Position numbers and translations under genes: made by a program. From positions 9,231,719 to 9,295,718 of the forward strand of contig OZ029925.1 in assembly GCA_964023275.1 (NCBI GenBank): 64,000 bases of DNA. The letters run 5' to 3'. The stretch comes from Norana najaformis (Eukaryota > Annelida > Clitellata > Crassiclitellata > Hormogastridae). The notes beneath the pieces are model-generated. The model saw only the letters and a program-made list of their open reading frames with translations, was not told the DNA's origin and did not search any database. Positions 10,180 through 23,038 of this stretch are shown here, in pieces (the first letter of the stretch is position 1; each line of letters begins with the position of its first letter).

Positions 10180-11577
10180 CCTTTATAAATTATGTAACAT
10201 ATAAATATGTAAATTATATAAATTACCTAACCGTTTATGATTCCTCGTTCAGCCAATGGACAAAAGGCGTGCTAACAAATGCATTATTACTTACTTTCTA
10301 AAAACATCAAAGTAGATTCTACAATTATAATCTTCTTGACAGATAGGGTCAAGGTCAAGTTCTAGGAGGCCAAATTGACCATTATGTAGTTCTAATTACC
10401 AGAAGAACAAAAAAGTGATGAAACATAATTGAGCAAAGGTTGAAAAATATTTTACGCAGCAGTTTTGTTAAACGTCATCCATGATCCCTTTTTTCTAGAA
10501 TAGTCTTAGAAATGACAGATCCAAGAGAACCCGTAGTTTTACTATAAGCTTCTAACTCAGTTCTATCAAGTGATTCAACCCAATATATGTTTTGTAGGCT
10601 GACAATACTGTACAAAAATCGAACTGAGAACAAGTCGATGATTTAACAGAGTGGTAAATAACCAAGGCAAACCTGGCAATTGGCAACAACATTCTTGTAA
10701 AAGAGTTTCGTCCAAAGGAAACTGTAACAACCATTAATGCGACCACATTCCGTTTAAAAATAAGCAAATCAAGACAGTATGTAATAACAGGCGCAGAATA
10801 AGCTTAGATTAATGGCTGAAACAACCTTAGCATTTTAACCAACTTTGCTCATGACTGAATTAATAGATCTGATAGATCTAAATCTATAAAATAAAATTTT
10901 GACACTTAAAGAAGAAACTGGACACTTGAAAGCCAAAAAACAGGACCTAGGGTAGGGTTTCGGATATTCAGCGACAATTGTGCATGGTGGGAAGGGTAGA
11001 GGAGTGTTCATATAGGGATGGGATGCAGAACTGTTCCATCCTCCTGCAAAATCCGAGGCAATTTCTGACGCCTATGCTGACCAGTACAAGTGTAAGAAAG
11101 AATAACTATAGATATCTGTCACCAAGTAAGATATTCTTTGATCATTTTTTAACCACATTACAATGTAATGTATTGGAAGCCGTAATTAAATGGAACAAGA
11201 CGTTTGAAGACAGATGGCCATTAGCGTCGCACTTATTCGACCGAATATTCATCTATGCGTGAAAATTGCCAGAGGAGCATGTAGGAAATTGACGAAATGG
11301 CAAGCCTTCGCTCCAGTAAATAATGATTTACGGATGAATTGAGAACGTCGAAACAAAGAGACATCCGTAGGGCAGAGAAACTGGATTGATTCATTCTATT
11401 GCAGAAAATGAATCAACCAATCGTGAACATTAGTTCTGCTTGAAATAATAGGAGTTACCGGGTTGTTCAGCATCATTGGCAGGAGGAAATGGTTCTTGAG
11501 CACATTATAATAAAAATATATAAAGCAAGATAACTAAATGAAACTTTGAGCCATGTATTGGATAAGTCAGTTTGCCG
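10180..11577. other. Gene-free stretch
   Basis: AT-rich DNA without a convincing gene. A frame at about 10978-11262 stays open for some 90 codons but lacks an ATG at its start, conserved motifs or splice signals. No repeat family was recognised. Confidence 0.4.
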
Positions 11578-11870
11578 ATCGTTTACTCAGTCAGTCAGTC
11601 AGTCAGTCAGTCAGGCAGGCAGGCAGGCAGGCAGACAGGCAGGCAGGCAGGCAGGCAAGCAGACAGTCAGTCAGTCAGTCAGTCAGTCAGAGAGCGAGTG
11701 ACTGAGTCTGTAAGTCAGTCAGTTATTCGCTCACTCATTCAGTTAGTAAGTGAGTCAGTCAGTCAGTCAGTCATTCACTCATTGAGTCAGTCAGGCGTTC
11801 AGTGAGTGAGAGTGGATGGGTGGGTGAGTCAATGAGTGAGTCAGTGAGTCAGTCACTCAGTTGGTTAAGT
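11578..11870. repeat. (CAGT)n / (CAGG)n compound tetranucleotide array
   Basis: GTCA repeats, then CAGG repeats, then degenerate GTCA/GTGA words. Open frames rich in Ser, Gln and Val here come from the repeat. Confidence 0.95.
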
Positions 11871-12420
11871 CAATCCATGAATGGTCCTCTGTTCAATCGC
11901 TTAGATGAAACATATAGAAGTATTGGCAGCTGCTTAAGCGAGTTTTCACACATAGAAAACGAAAAAGACATAAATTCTGTCGGATTCGGCTGATTACCTG
12001 CAAATCCGAGCCGTGTGTGCGAAAGGAAGGAAGGAAGGAAGGCATACAGGAAACTTGCCCACACAAAAATTGCCGGCACGTTCCGAGAGCCAGTTTCCGA
12101 ACACGATCTGCGCAGTTCCGCTCTGCTCGACGTGAAAATTGCCTTCTGCCAACGACGACATGAGTAACAAATCGTGTAGGTAGGAATTCATTCAATATAG
12201 GCCTATATAAGTAGGTCCACAACGTTGGAAATAAAGGATTCATTCTATACGTTTATGTATATGAAATGATATGAATTATATATATTCGTATGGAGTGAAT
12301 TCAAGTGAGCAACGCTAACGAGTAACGTCTATGAGAGGTTCTTAACAGGCCCTTGTCAATGTCTAACTAGCAAATATATACGTATTTAAATACATGTTTA
12401 TGCGTTACGTGTTTTGTAGT

Positions 12421-13375
12421 AAATCATAATCATTCAATAAATTACTTCAATACTCATGATTTTAACTCTCATGATCATTCAATAGATTACTTCAATACTC
12501 ATGATTTTAGCTCTCATAATCATTCGATAGATTACTTCAATACTCATGATTTTAGCTCTCATAATCATTCGATAGATTACTTCAATACTCATGATTTTAA
12601 CTCTCATAATCATTCGATAGATTACTTCAATACTCATGATTTTAGCTCTCATAATCATTCGATAGATTACTTCAATACTCATAATTTTAATTCTCATAAT
12701 CACTCAATATATTACTTCAATACTCATGATTTTAACTCTCATAATCATTCAATATATTACTTCAATACTCATGATTTTAGCTCTCATAATCACTCAATAT
12801 ATTACTTCAATACTCATGATTTTAACTCTCATAATCACTCAATATATTACTTCAATACTCATGATTTTAACTCTCATAATCATTCAATATATTACTTCAA
12901 TACTCATGATTTTAGCTCTCATAATCACTCAATATATTACTTCAATACTCATGATTTTAACTCTCATAATCATTCAATATATTACTTCAATACTCATGAT
13001 TTTAACTCTCATAATCACTCAATATATTACTTCAATACTCATGATTTTAACTCTCATAATCATTCAATATATTACTTCAATACTCATGATTTTAGCTCTC
13101 ATAATCACTCAATATATTACTTCAATACTCATGATTTTAACTCTCATAATCATTCAATATATTACTTCAATACTCATGATTTTAATTCTCATAATCATTC
13201 AATAGATTACTTCAATACTCATGATTTTAGCTCTCATAATCACTCAATATATTACTTCAATACTCATGATTTTAACTCTCATAATCATTCAATATATTAC
13301 TTCAATACTCATGATTTTAATTCTCATAATCATTCAATAGATTACTTCAATATTCATGATTTTAACTCCTTTTGA
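12421..13375. repeat. 45-bp minisatellite, about 21 copies
   Basis: The unit is 45 bp and contains ATTACTTCAATACTCATGAT followed by TTTAACTCTCATAATCATTC. About 21 copies run without interruption. Variant positions (TTCGATAGATT, ATTCAATATATT, CACTCAATATATT; TTTTAGC against TTTTAAC) are not random. The first six copies are mostly the GATAGATT type, and later copies alternate CATTC and CACTC. Because 45 is divisible by three, long frames of a 15-residue repeat stay open on both strands. I treat these as non-coding. Confidence 0.97.
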
Positions 13376-13564
13376 GATCTTTCGGTAGCACAGACTATAG
13401 CAGCATCCATGGAGTTCCAACTCTATCCGTTCTAAAGCACTGTTTAGTCAGCCACTTACCTAAGACGCACCGCAGAGGAAGGCCAACTAATGTCAAACCA
13501 GTCAGCACCTCGTGAAGTACATGATGATGACAATAGACATATCAACATTTGCTAGTGTTGCGGC

Positions 13565-13680
13565 AATGGGAGACTCGGTGAGCGGTTTCAAAAACTAACT
13601 CCAGGTGTCGTTGAGCGGTTTCAAAAACTAACTCCAGGGGTCGGTGAGCGGTTCAAGAACTAACACCAGGTGTCGCCAGC
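13565..13680. repeat. 33-bp tandem repeat, three copies
   Basis: Three copies of a unit starting GAGCGGTTTCAAAAACTAAC and ending TCCAGGTGTC. The third has small deletions. Confidence 0.9.
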
Positions 13681-14029
13681 ATCTACAGATGTCCAAACGA
13701 AAGACATCATACCAGTTTTGTCACTTCGACAGGGTTTCATTGCGCATTGGGCCGATAGACGGGGCTGTCTGGCTTAGATGATAGATGTATGTCCCATAGT
13801 CTTTCAGAGTTTCCACAAAGGCGCTCTGTAAATGTCCAGATAATATATCTACATCTATATATGTACATGGATAGTAAAATCATATATGTTATAATCAAAT
13901 CCTAAATCAATAAATATGACCTGAATATTGATATGCATAAAAATCTTAAATTTGATTCGAGATAATTTTGCAGCTATCCGGAAGTTGCTGTTAGTGACAT
14001 CACGGCGCACCGCGAGCCCGCTGTAAAGC

Positions 14030-14450
14030 ACGTTATAGGGCCAGCTATAAGGCCAGCTATAGGGCCAGCTATAGGGCCAGCTGTATGGTCCGCTATATAG
14101 TCAGCTAGAGGGCCCACCACACAGCCCGCTATAGGATCAGTTATAGGGCCGGCTATAGGGCTCGCTATAGGGCCGGCTATAGGGCTTGCTATAGGGTCGC
14201 ATTTAGAACCCCCTATATGGCGCCCTATAGGGCCAACTTTAGAACCCGCTATATGGTTCGCTTTAGGGCCCACTTTAGAGCCCGCTATATGGTTCGCTAT
14301 AGGGCCCATTTTAGAGCCCGCTATATGGTTCGCTATGGGGCCCACTTTAGAGCCAGGTATATGGGTCGCTATAGGGCCCACTTTGGAGCCAACTATATGG
14401 TTCGCTATAGGGCCCACTTTAGAGCCAGCTATATGGTTGGCTATAGGCCC
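14030..14450. repeat. 12-bp repeat evolved into a 36-bp higher-order repeat
   Basis: The left part (14030-14200) consists of 12-bp units such as GGCCAGCTATAG and GGCTCGCTATAG. The right part (14200-14450) is a 36-bp unit made of three diverged 12-mers: TTCGCTATAGGG, CCCATTTTAGAG and CCCGCTATATGG. The array is much more GC-rich than its flanks. Frames of a 12-residue repeat remain open on both strands because of the period. No protein role is inferred. Confidence 0.9.
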
Positions 14451-14961
14451 AGTGAACGTGACTATCTGGTTTAGACCTTTGGTCTATAGGAAGGTCTGTT
14501 TCAGGTAAGGAAGAAAGATTAATCAGTGCGGACTATGAACTGTCGTGAATACTGTTGCTGGCATCGAGAAGCGACCTTTAGGCCTAAGTCGGCGTCTTTT
14601 ATGAGTGGCACGTTCAGTACCCGAAAGACGATTTTTTGAACGTCATTCGACGACGGAAAGAGAGAAAGGGAAACTGGAAATGATGCATTCGTTACCTTCG
14701 GCTGCAGAGGTCAGTAAGTCTCTCCTGCATTCAGCTCAGCAGGAATTGGGCAAGGTCTTCGTCAGTCTGTTGTTTAGTAACTGCAGGCAAATTAGGTATG
14801 CGTTCGCGTGTGTGGTCGACATGGTTTTGGAAACGGATCTACTCGGAGGGGGAGGGTGTGCTGCACGCGGATCCTACTGCGCTTTGCCTTCAGTTACTCT
14901 ACAGCAGAAGTCCATATGCATTTGGTACTGCGCCTCTCGGCGTTAGAAGAAGACGAATGTA

Positions 14962-14963
14962 AT

Positions 14964-15054
<91 letters not shown>

Positions 15055-15110
15055 CACAGACAGACAGACAGACAGACACACACACAGACAGACAGACAGA
15101 CAGATAGAGA
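14962..15110. repeat. (CAGA)n microsatellite
   Basis: More than 30 CAGA units with two CACA interruptions. A related CAGACAGG/CAGGCAGG tract lies at 15225-15310. Confidence 0.97.
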
Positions 15111-15415
15111 AACAGAGACAGAAAGACAAGCGAAAGGATAAAGACATACATAAAGATATTAAGAAAGGAATGAGAGGCAGGTAAACTGAAAAAAGACGGA
15201 TTGAGAGCGAAAGAAAAAGACCAGCTACAGGCAGACAGACAGACAGGCAAGCAGGCAGACAGACAGGCAGACATACAGGCAAGCAGAGAGGCAGGCAGGC
15301 AGGTAGGCAGAGAATAGCTGGAGCTACTCGAGGAGCGGTGGTGACGGAAGCGGATCCGACCAGGCTTCGTAATGGCACGCGCCTCTCATTATCTGCGCCT
15401 GACTGCTGCTCTGCA

Positions 15416-15490
15416 ACAGCAGCAGCAGCGTCAGCACCAGCAGCAGCAGCAGCGTCAGCAGCAGCAGCAGCAGCAACGGAGGCTGCGGCA
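15416..15490. repeat. Imperfect (CAG)n tract
   Basis: CAGCAGCAG runs broken by GTCAGCAC and AACGGAGGC. An Ala-rich frame crosses it, but no gene structure was found around it. Confidence 0.8.
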
Positions 15491-15559
15491 GCAATCGTAG
15501 ACGGGAAGCATCGTTATGCGGCGTGGAGTTCGACGGAGTAGCACGCTCTCTTACGGCGT

Positions 15560-15860
15560 ACGCTTATGTCTTCGTGTGTATATGTCTATTTGTCTCTGTC
15601 GATGTCTCTGTCGCTTTCTCTCTATACGTTTCTGTGTTTCTTTCCGTCTATACGGCTGGTTTTAACGTACCTCGGTCTCAGCTTATGTGTTTGTCTGTAT
15701 GTCTGTGTCTCTCTGTCCAACTCTGTGTTTGTTTGTCTGCCTCTGTATGCATGTGTGCATGTATATATATATATATATGCACATATATGCACACACATAT
15801 ATATATAAGTGCATGTGCGTATATGTATGCAGGCTTATATGTGAAGGAATAATGTTATAG
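15560..15860. repeat. Degenerate (TCTG)n then (AT)n / (GTAT)n
   Basis: TCTGTCTC words up to about 15745, then AT dinucleotides with GCACATATATGCACAC, which is self-complementary. Confidence 0.75.
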
Positions 15861-16189
15861 TTGTTTAGGTAAGCGTGGACATATACCGCTCTCCCTGCAC
15901 TTTTCATTCGTTTATTTTTGCCACATATGTATGTTCGGCTATATGGTTGTTTCTATGCATCGGTCTCCATGGCTCTCTGGTGTTTTGCATTAGTCCGTCT
16001 CCACTTGTTTATGTCACTTGCCATCCGCCAGTCTTTCTGGCAATCTGTCTGCCTTTCTTGATTGTACTTCTATCAATCTCCTTCCATCTTCAGTTTTGCT
16101 TTGTCATTCAGTGCGAAAGTAATGAAAATACGACGCATTGAAAGCATTGGACGAGTGCTTTGCAATTACACGAAAAAAGGAAATCGAAA

Positions 16190-16560
16190 GAGGAAGGAGA
16201 GGAGAGGGAGAGAGAGAGAAGAGGAGGAGGAGATGGAGAAGGAGGAGGAGGAAGAAGAGGAGAGAAGGAAGTTGAATAAGAGAGAAATATATAGATGACA
16301 TACATAAGAACAGCTGATAGATAGATAAATGATAGATAGATAGATAGATAGATAGATAGTAGAGAGAGAGAGAGAGAGGGAGAGAGACTGCGAGTGAGAC
16401 AAAAAGACCCAGAAAAAGTGACACAGACAAAACTAGCGAGACAAAGACAAAATGACTTAGACATAGACAAAATGACTGAGACAGAGACAACATGAATGAG
16501 ACAGAGACAAAATGACTGAGACAGAGAAAAAATGACTGAAAGTGTGCTTAAGAGAGGCTG
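16190..16560. repeat. Polypurine tract, (GATA)n, (GA)n and 24-bp degenerate repeat
   Basis: A GAG/GGAGGA tract at 16190-16270, GATA repeats at 16317-16360 and GA repeats to 16386. From 16430 to 16540 there are four copies of a unit of about 24 bp containing GACAAAATGACTGAGACAGA. Confidence 0.9.
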
Positions 16561-17214
16561 CGATGGAGACAGACGAATCGGCATAGACACTAATTACAGG
16601 AAAATCAATGAGCGTTCCTAAACAGTACGTGGCTTTTACAGAGACAACCAGACGCAGAACATAATCAACGAAGGCAGTAGAAGTACACCACGTGGTTTGC
16701 TGCCTGTACACCTTAGCTTTACCTTCGTACCTCGATCACATTGACCCAGATTAGGCTTACCGATTACCGTCAGATATCAGACTAAGCAGAGTAGATGGAA
16801 GTTTAAGCTTACTACGTTAGATGAGGTTCGCAAAATATAATGTAACTTAACATCTATATAATAATAGCTTTAAACTCGCGTTCCGTGGTCCATTTAGTAC
16901 ACTTGGTACGGCGCAATCTGGCGAATATTTTTAGAACAACGTAATTTCTTTTCGCTTAGGAATCAGTAAACAACATTAGGAATCCGTAAACAGAAACCAA
17001 TACTCAGAAGCGAATAATTACAAAAGAAAATTACTTGGGCGTTACACAAAAGAACATCAAGTCATTCGATAGCATTGGAATACAACGGACTGCGTTCTAT
17101 TTGAAACAACCTCTGCCCGGAAATGAGTTCCAGTCGTGACCCAGACGTCCATCATTCGGAGGAAATTAACAACATGACTATTCGTCTTCTACTCGTTTCC
17201 TTTCGTTGCCTTCG

Positions 17215-17405
17215 TTCTACCCCCACCCATATCTTTTTCTCTACTCTTTTCTCTTCTTTTTTCTCTTCTTTCTTCTGTTTTGTTCATCTCTCTGTTCGCT
17301 TTCTACCCATATCTTCTTCTACTTTCTTCCATTCTCTTTTATCTTCTTTCTTCTGTTTTTTCTCCATCTCTCTATTCACTTTCTGTAGTTCTGCTTCTGC
17401 ACCTG
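17215..17405. repeat. Polypyrimidine tract (TTCTTC/CTCTTT)
   Basis: Almost entirely C and T on the plus strand. Phe/Ser-rich frames are a composition effect. Confidence 0.8.
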
Positions 17406-17686
17406 TTTTGTTATTTGTTCCTTGCTAAGTGGTCGTGTTCTCTGATTAGATAAGTCTAGGATTTAGAGCGGGTTATAGTAGTTCCAGTGTTCACGACGCG
17501 TCGCTCTTAGCATTGGGTTGCACTGACACACTACAAGACAACATATGATACTTATATATGGGATATGTATTGGACATATATACACATACGTAGCCTACAA
17601 ATATATCTATAGCCTATCTATATGTATAGCCTATGGTACATGTAAGCCGACATATGCGTATGCGCATTAGAAAGATATAGAGAGGC

Positions 17687-17689
<3 letters not shown>

Positions 17690-17749
<60 letters not shown>

Positions 17750-17965
17750 CAGAGAGACATAGCAACATAGAAACAGAGAGACAGACAGAGAGAGAGGCAG
17801 AGAGTGTTAGCTTCAGGGCAACATAGAGAGAGACAGACAGAGAGACAAACAGACAGAGACAGAGACAAAACAGACAGAGACACAGATACAGACACAGACA
17901 CAGACACAGGCACAGACACAGACACAGACACAGACACAGTCACAGACACAGACAGGCAAAAGAAA
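17690..17965. repeat. (GA)n followed by (CAGA)n/(GACACA)n
   Basis: About 28 GA units, then CAGACAGAGAGA words and a GACACAGACACA hexamer run. Confidence 0.95.
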
Positions 17966-18284
17966 GACAGAGAGAACAGGTAGAAGAGTAGCAGGTGTTT
18001 CATTTTAACTAACCATGTAGGCCATTTTTCTCCGCTGTCTACTCCTCCTCCCAGGCTGCTACTCCTCAGCTACCTGTGCCGTTGCCATGTCCTGTGTCCT
18101 CCTCTTTCCTCTCTTAGCTTTTCTCTCCTCCTCGCACTATAATCATCTGTCTCCATCTCATCTACTTTTCCCAGCACTTCCTAACCCCTCCCAGGTGTTA
18201 TCATTCCTCTCACCTTTGCCTTCGATCGGTCTTCCTCAGCTCTTGATCTTAACAAAGATGATATACGTAAGAAGCCAGGCAGGA

Positions 18285-18560
18285 ACGGACGAGAGAGATA
18301 GACACGCGGAGAAAGAGAGCAAGAGAGAAAGCAAGAGAGAGAGCAAGAGAGAGAGAGGCAGTTACAGTGAGAGAGAAAGTAAGAGAGAGAGACACGCAGA
18401 AAGATACAGCAAAAGAGAGAGAGGCAGATACGCTGAGAGAGAGAAAACAAGAGAGAGACAGCCACGCAGAGAGAAAGCAAGAGAGAGACAGATACTCTGA
18501 GAGAGTGGAATAAAGGGAGAGAGATAGAGGAAGGGGAAGAGAGAGTGATGGAGAGAGGAA
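18285..18560. repeat. Degenerate GA-rich repeat
   Basis: GAGAGAAAGCAAGAGAGAGAG and GAGAGACACGCAGAAAGA words in imperfect tandem order. No gene. Confidence 0.8.
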
Positions 18561-18793
18561 GGAAGCGAGAAGACGCCTATGAAGCGCCCTCTTTCGCCCA
18601 CACGTCCTGCGACCAGCGGTCTCTTATCAACGCCCCTTACCGAAGTCCGTATCATCATTAGGTCCACATGGAGGGAGGGATGACAGAAAGAAAATGATAG
18701 GAGAGACGCAGAGAAAGGAACGGCAATCAGCAGCCTCGTTTTCAGCCATATCATATATCAACATTCTTTCTACCGTATAGGCCTCTATGTTAA

Positions 18794-18825
<32 letters not shown>

Positions 18826-18903
18826 ATGTATATGCGCGTATTTATGTATGTATATCTATGAATTGTTCGGTAATTGTAATCGTCAACTCGAGACAGCAAC
18901 ATA

Positions 18904-19062
<159 letters not shown>

Positions 19063-19095
19063 AAAGACAGTGTGAGCTTCAGAGCAATATAGAGC

Positions 19096-19347
19096 CTAAG
19101 GAAAGCTAAGTCACGGGAACCAGTTTATTCACAGACGTTCAGTAAAAACGTAATCGATAGGCAGCAGAGGTTCGGTTCCAGGTCAAGATCCACGAGTCAG
19201 GCAGTCAGACGGCTACAATGGATGGTGTTTGGAATTGGAGCGGAAAGAGTGATAAGGGAAAAGGAAGAATCAGGACAGGATTTGTGGAAGAACAGTGTTT
19301 CCAGTCTTGAGTGAAAGACCTGCGCAGAAACTGCAAAGGGTGAAGTG
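19096..19347 (-). mobile_element. SINE-like element R1, copy 1
   Basis: Strand follows the direction in which the (GATTAC)n end is 3'. This copy lacks the tail end. It retains AAAGCTAAGTCACGGGAACC, a GGTTCGGTTCCAGGTCAAGA block, CAGTCAGACGGCTACAATGG and the distal GAAAGACCTGCGCAGAAACT. At least twelve other copies occur in this window. Confidence 0.8.
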
Positions 19348-19793
19348 GATGGCCCAAATAATTGTCGATAGTTTGCGAAAACACATGCTTAGATAACTTT
19401 ACGTTAAACCTATGTATATCTATGAATTAGAGTTAATCCAGTCAAGAACCTTATTTTTTATTTATTAAAAGTACTATACTTATAAGGTGACTCAAGCCTA
19501 AAATCTGAATTATCCGGGCAGCTCGGTCTAGTTGCAAGTTACGAATATGAGTTAAGTAATTAATCTGGGCTTTCTATGTAAGTATGCACACCACTGTAGA
19601 CCACTTTTCTCATTTCCAAAAAATAAGCATTGAATAAGCTCTAAAGAATCCAACTAATAGATTTAATCCATACCATGAAGACAGTTTCTTGAAAGTGCTT
19701 AGTCTTTCTGTGGCTTCTTTCCTTCGAATCTTCCTTCTAACACTGTCCTCAGAAGCGTATGCAAACGATCCAGTTCATCTTTGTTTTTCTTAA

Positions 19794-20098
19794 GCAGGCC
19801 TAGTCTTAACGGTAATCTTAAGTAGGCCTCTTCTTAACGGTAATCTTAAGTAGGCCTAATCTTAACGGTAATCTTAAGTAGGCCTCTTCTTAACGGTAAT
19901 CTTAAGCAGGCCTAATCTTAACGGTAATCTTAAGCAGGCCTAATCTTAACGGTAATCTTAAGCAGGCCTAATCTTAACGGTAATCTTAAGTAGGCCTATT
20001 CTTAACGGTAATCTTAAGCAGGCCTAATCTTAACGGTAATCTTAAGCAGGCCTAATCTTAACGGTAATCTTAAGTAGGCCTCTTCTTAACGGTATTCA
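19794..20098. repeat. 28-bp minisatellite, about 11 copies
   Basis: The unit is CAGGCCTAATCTTAACGGTA plus ATCTTAAG. Variant positions are C/T at the first base (CAGGCC or TAGGCC) and AAT, CTT or ATT after GGCCT. Copies are otherwise almost identical, so homogenisation is recent. Confidence 0.97.
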
Positions 20099-20099
20099 C

Positions 20100-21190
20100 C
20101 AGTGCTCTGTCCTGTTGTACCAAGCTCAGCACATCCTTATTTGTTTAGTGATCTTTCCAGCCGACTTTTGCTAGTTTTCTTCACAGCCACAGACAAGTAG
20201 ATGACCGAAGTAGAAGTGATACTGCCACTCCTCAGCTCGAGGAAGGCTGAAGACAAGATAAGACATTTCAGACGCCTCCAGGGTCTCAATTTCTGCTAAA
20301 GCCACCTGGCGTCTCAACTTCTGCTGCATCTTTATACGGATGCACCGACGACTAAAGTGACGTAGATATTCATGATCCTGAGATATGTATAGGTTGGCGG
20401 TTTTATATTGTTTCATTTTCATGCGATATGTTTGCTTGATTTGTTTCTTTGCATATTTTTTGTTACCGGTAATGCATAATAACTTGCTTAGTAGTGTGAA
20501 CAATCCTGCGTTTGTAAATGGTGCTTATATAAAAATAATGTTTGGTTAATTTTGTGAATGATAGGTTGATTGATTGTTCATTTGCTACAATTGCTAATCA
20601 TTGTTTGTCAGTTTGTGTCAGCAGTTACGTGTACTTAAGCAGAAGAGGTGTCGCGTGACTGGTTGTGGTGATGGGGTGTGAGATTGGTGGAAGAGTTGGG
20701 CGTGGGTTGGGTTGCTCGACGCTGTTTGATGATTGGCTGATGAAATTAGGCATACGTTCATTCTTACATGTACGTCTGTAAATAAACCGATAATAGTTGC
20801 TGTAATAGGCGCAAAGTTCTCGGCTATGTCCTAATGCGTATTGATCATCCATTAAATATTATTACCTTCCTTACTGTTGTGTATTATATAATTGCTACAC
20901 ACAAGTGCGCTGTGTTATTCTTTGAATCCACACATTTTATTATAAGCTACATATATCGTTATTCTGTTGCAGGTAAGATGTACGTTAATGGTTTGTTTGA
21001 TTGTGACTCTATTTATTGTTGCTAAAACCGAAAAGATGTTTTCATCTAGAATGTTTGTATCGACATCAATGGCCACTGCTGCCATATAATGTCGTTAAAC
21101 TTCTGGTTCTACTACTACTATTTTGACAAAGCTTGGGTTACTAAACTTCTGGTTCTACTACTACTATACTGAAGACGCTTGGGTTACTGT
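20100..21190. other. Gene-free stretch
   Basis: No gene was recognised. A 31-bp word TTAAACTTCTGGTTCTACTA repeats twice at about 21095 and 21142. A minus-strand frame at 20171-20503 is open for 110 codons but has no recognisable domain, and its composition matches the AT-rich flanks. Confidence 0.4.
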
Positions 21191-21194
21191 AGTT

Positions 21195-21335
21195 GCTGAC
21201 TTCTGGATCTTGACCTGGAACCGAACCCTCTTTGCCTATCGGTTTCGTTTTGACTGAGCGCCTATGAATAAGCTGGTCCCCGTGACGTGGCTTTCGTTGG
21301 GCGTTGTAGAAATCTCGGGATACGATTACGATTAC
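21195..21335 (+). mobile_element. SINE-like element R1, copy 2
   Basis: Ends GTTGTAGAAATCTCGGGATA followed by CGATTACGATTAC. Contains GGATCTTGACCTGGAACCGA and TGACTGAGCGCCTATGAATA. Head-truncated relative to the copy at 58242-58545. Confidence 0.85.
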
Positions 21336-22433
21336 TGAACTCATTTTCAAGGGTTCATGTACAAAGTGCCATCGTTTTCAGTGACCTACAGACAGGAAAT
21401 GATCTCTGGTCTTTGAATGTGAAATGGTATGATATGTCCTTGCGACGCCTATAGGACCTATATGCTATAAAAGTCAGAAGTTCGCTTAGGCTTTCTTTTT
21501 TTTGAGGGCCATTAAGCGACCGAGGTCAAAACAAAACTTAACCCTCGCTGAATAAAACGTCAGAAACGCAATGTTAATATATATCATCACAGTCGAATAA
21601 CCTTTCGGCGTCTAGTCAATGTTACTTGGTCTGTCTGTGTGTCTCTTTTATATCTGTATCGCTCGGTTTGCGTAATATTTCAGTGTCTGTACTCCTCAAT
21701 TTTTCCCTTTCCATAGCATAAGTCTAGTCTATTTCTTAGTATTCAGTGTGGAGTGTAAAACTGATGATTAATCTGACTTCAAAGAATGAAAATTCGGCGT
21801 TTCAAGCTGTGTGTACATAAATCAATCTTCCCTTTTTCTTTTCTTTTTTAAGTTGATGAACTCTGAACTTCTAGTTGCTGTCGATCGCATGCTTCACTGT
21901 GTTATCTATTAGGCTCCGACATTGTCAATAAGTCTGTATATATGCCAATATGGCTGTAGCTCATGTACGGTTCAGTCAGTTGCTTGTTGATTCGAATCTG
22001 TTCTCTACACGTATAACAAGCCCTGCAGCGATTTTCGCAGAAAATCTCAAGAGATCTGTGACACTTACATTGAATTAAGCCTCCCCGACATCTGCGACAT
22101 ATCGGCGACTTTTTAACCAGTCACAAGATGGATTCCATCAGAGGCAATAGAGGCAAAGAGAGAATGTCGTAGACTAAAAAAGTTCAGGCCCAAAGGTGGC
22201 CAGACGGCGTTACCGTTATCAATGCCGCCTTAGAAATAAGCTCGTAAACGATATTAGGAGCTCTTACTTACTACTGCAGCCAGTTTGAAAGTGTTCAAAG
22301 CTCTCGGGACCGGTGGCGCATCTTCTAGCATCTTCTGCATTCACAGGATGCTCTCAGCTGCCAACGCTAGTAATTAGAAAACCAGAATATGCATTCTGAC
22401 TTTTCTTCATTTTCTGTTGATAAAATCAACAAT

Positions 22434-22579
22434 CTGCCTGTCTGACCCTTGGATCTTGACCTGAATCTGACCTTTCTGCCTATCGATTCTGTTTTGACTG
22501 AGCGCCTGTGAATAAGCTTCTTCCCCGACTTAGCTTTCATTGGGTGCTGCAGAAATTCCGAGTTTACCAGTACGGTAAC
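22434..22579 (+). mobile_element. SINE-like element R1, copy 3 (diverged)
   Basis: Contains CTTGGATCTTGACCTGAATC, TTTTGACTGAGCGCCTGTGA and TGGGTGCTGCAGAAATTCCG. More mutated than other copies, so probably older. Confidence 0.7.
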
Positions 22580-23038
22580 ATATTACATTTAGAGTCTAGA
22601 CTATGTTTATCATAGGGTCTACTTGCTGATTTTCATGCCATTCGCCAGGTGGCATAATTTGACGTTGTATGGCCTACTTAACAAACGTTAGCTGTGTTCA
22701 GTGAGGGGTCCCATCTCCTCTTCGACGTTCTCCACCTTCAGCTGGACTCGAGATTTTGAATGCGGCAACAGACATTCTTCAACTTAACTAGCATCATTCA
22801 AATAAGAACGAATGCAAACTGTCTGAGTAACACCCACGCAGGCGTTTGGCTTTTGTATTGTAATGTAATGTAAATATCCGATATTACTCAGAGCCAGGCA
22901 AAAGCTGCATTAGGAAGACCAGCTTGTTCGCAGACGCCATATCAAATTAAGTCGACCAATGATTGTGTATTGCACCTGTAGTCACTGAAGTCAATAAGGC
23001 ACACGGGAAATGCTGGTTGTATCGTGCTAACCACAACA

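Noticed and set aside
10978-11262. 94-codon plus-strand frame without repeat composition
   Set aside because: No ATG at its start, no splice sites and no recognisable domain. Chance frames of this size are expected in 64 kb.
12479-13205. Long open frames encoding a 15-residue repeat
   Set aside because: They are the direct result of a 45-bp minisatellite period and occur on both strands, with no promoter, splice signal or unique sequence attached.
13974-14417. 147-codon minus-strand frame with a GPIANHIAGSK repeat
   Set aside because: It is produced by the 12/36-bp satellite; the opposite strand is open as well.
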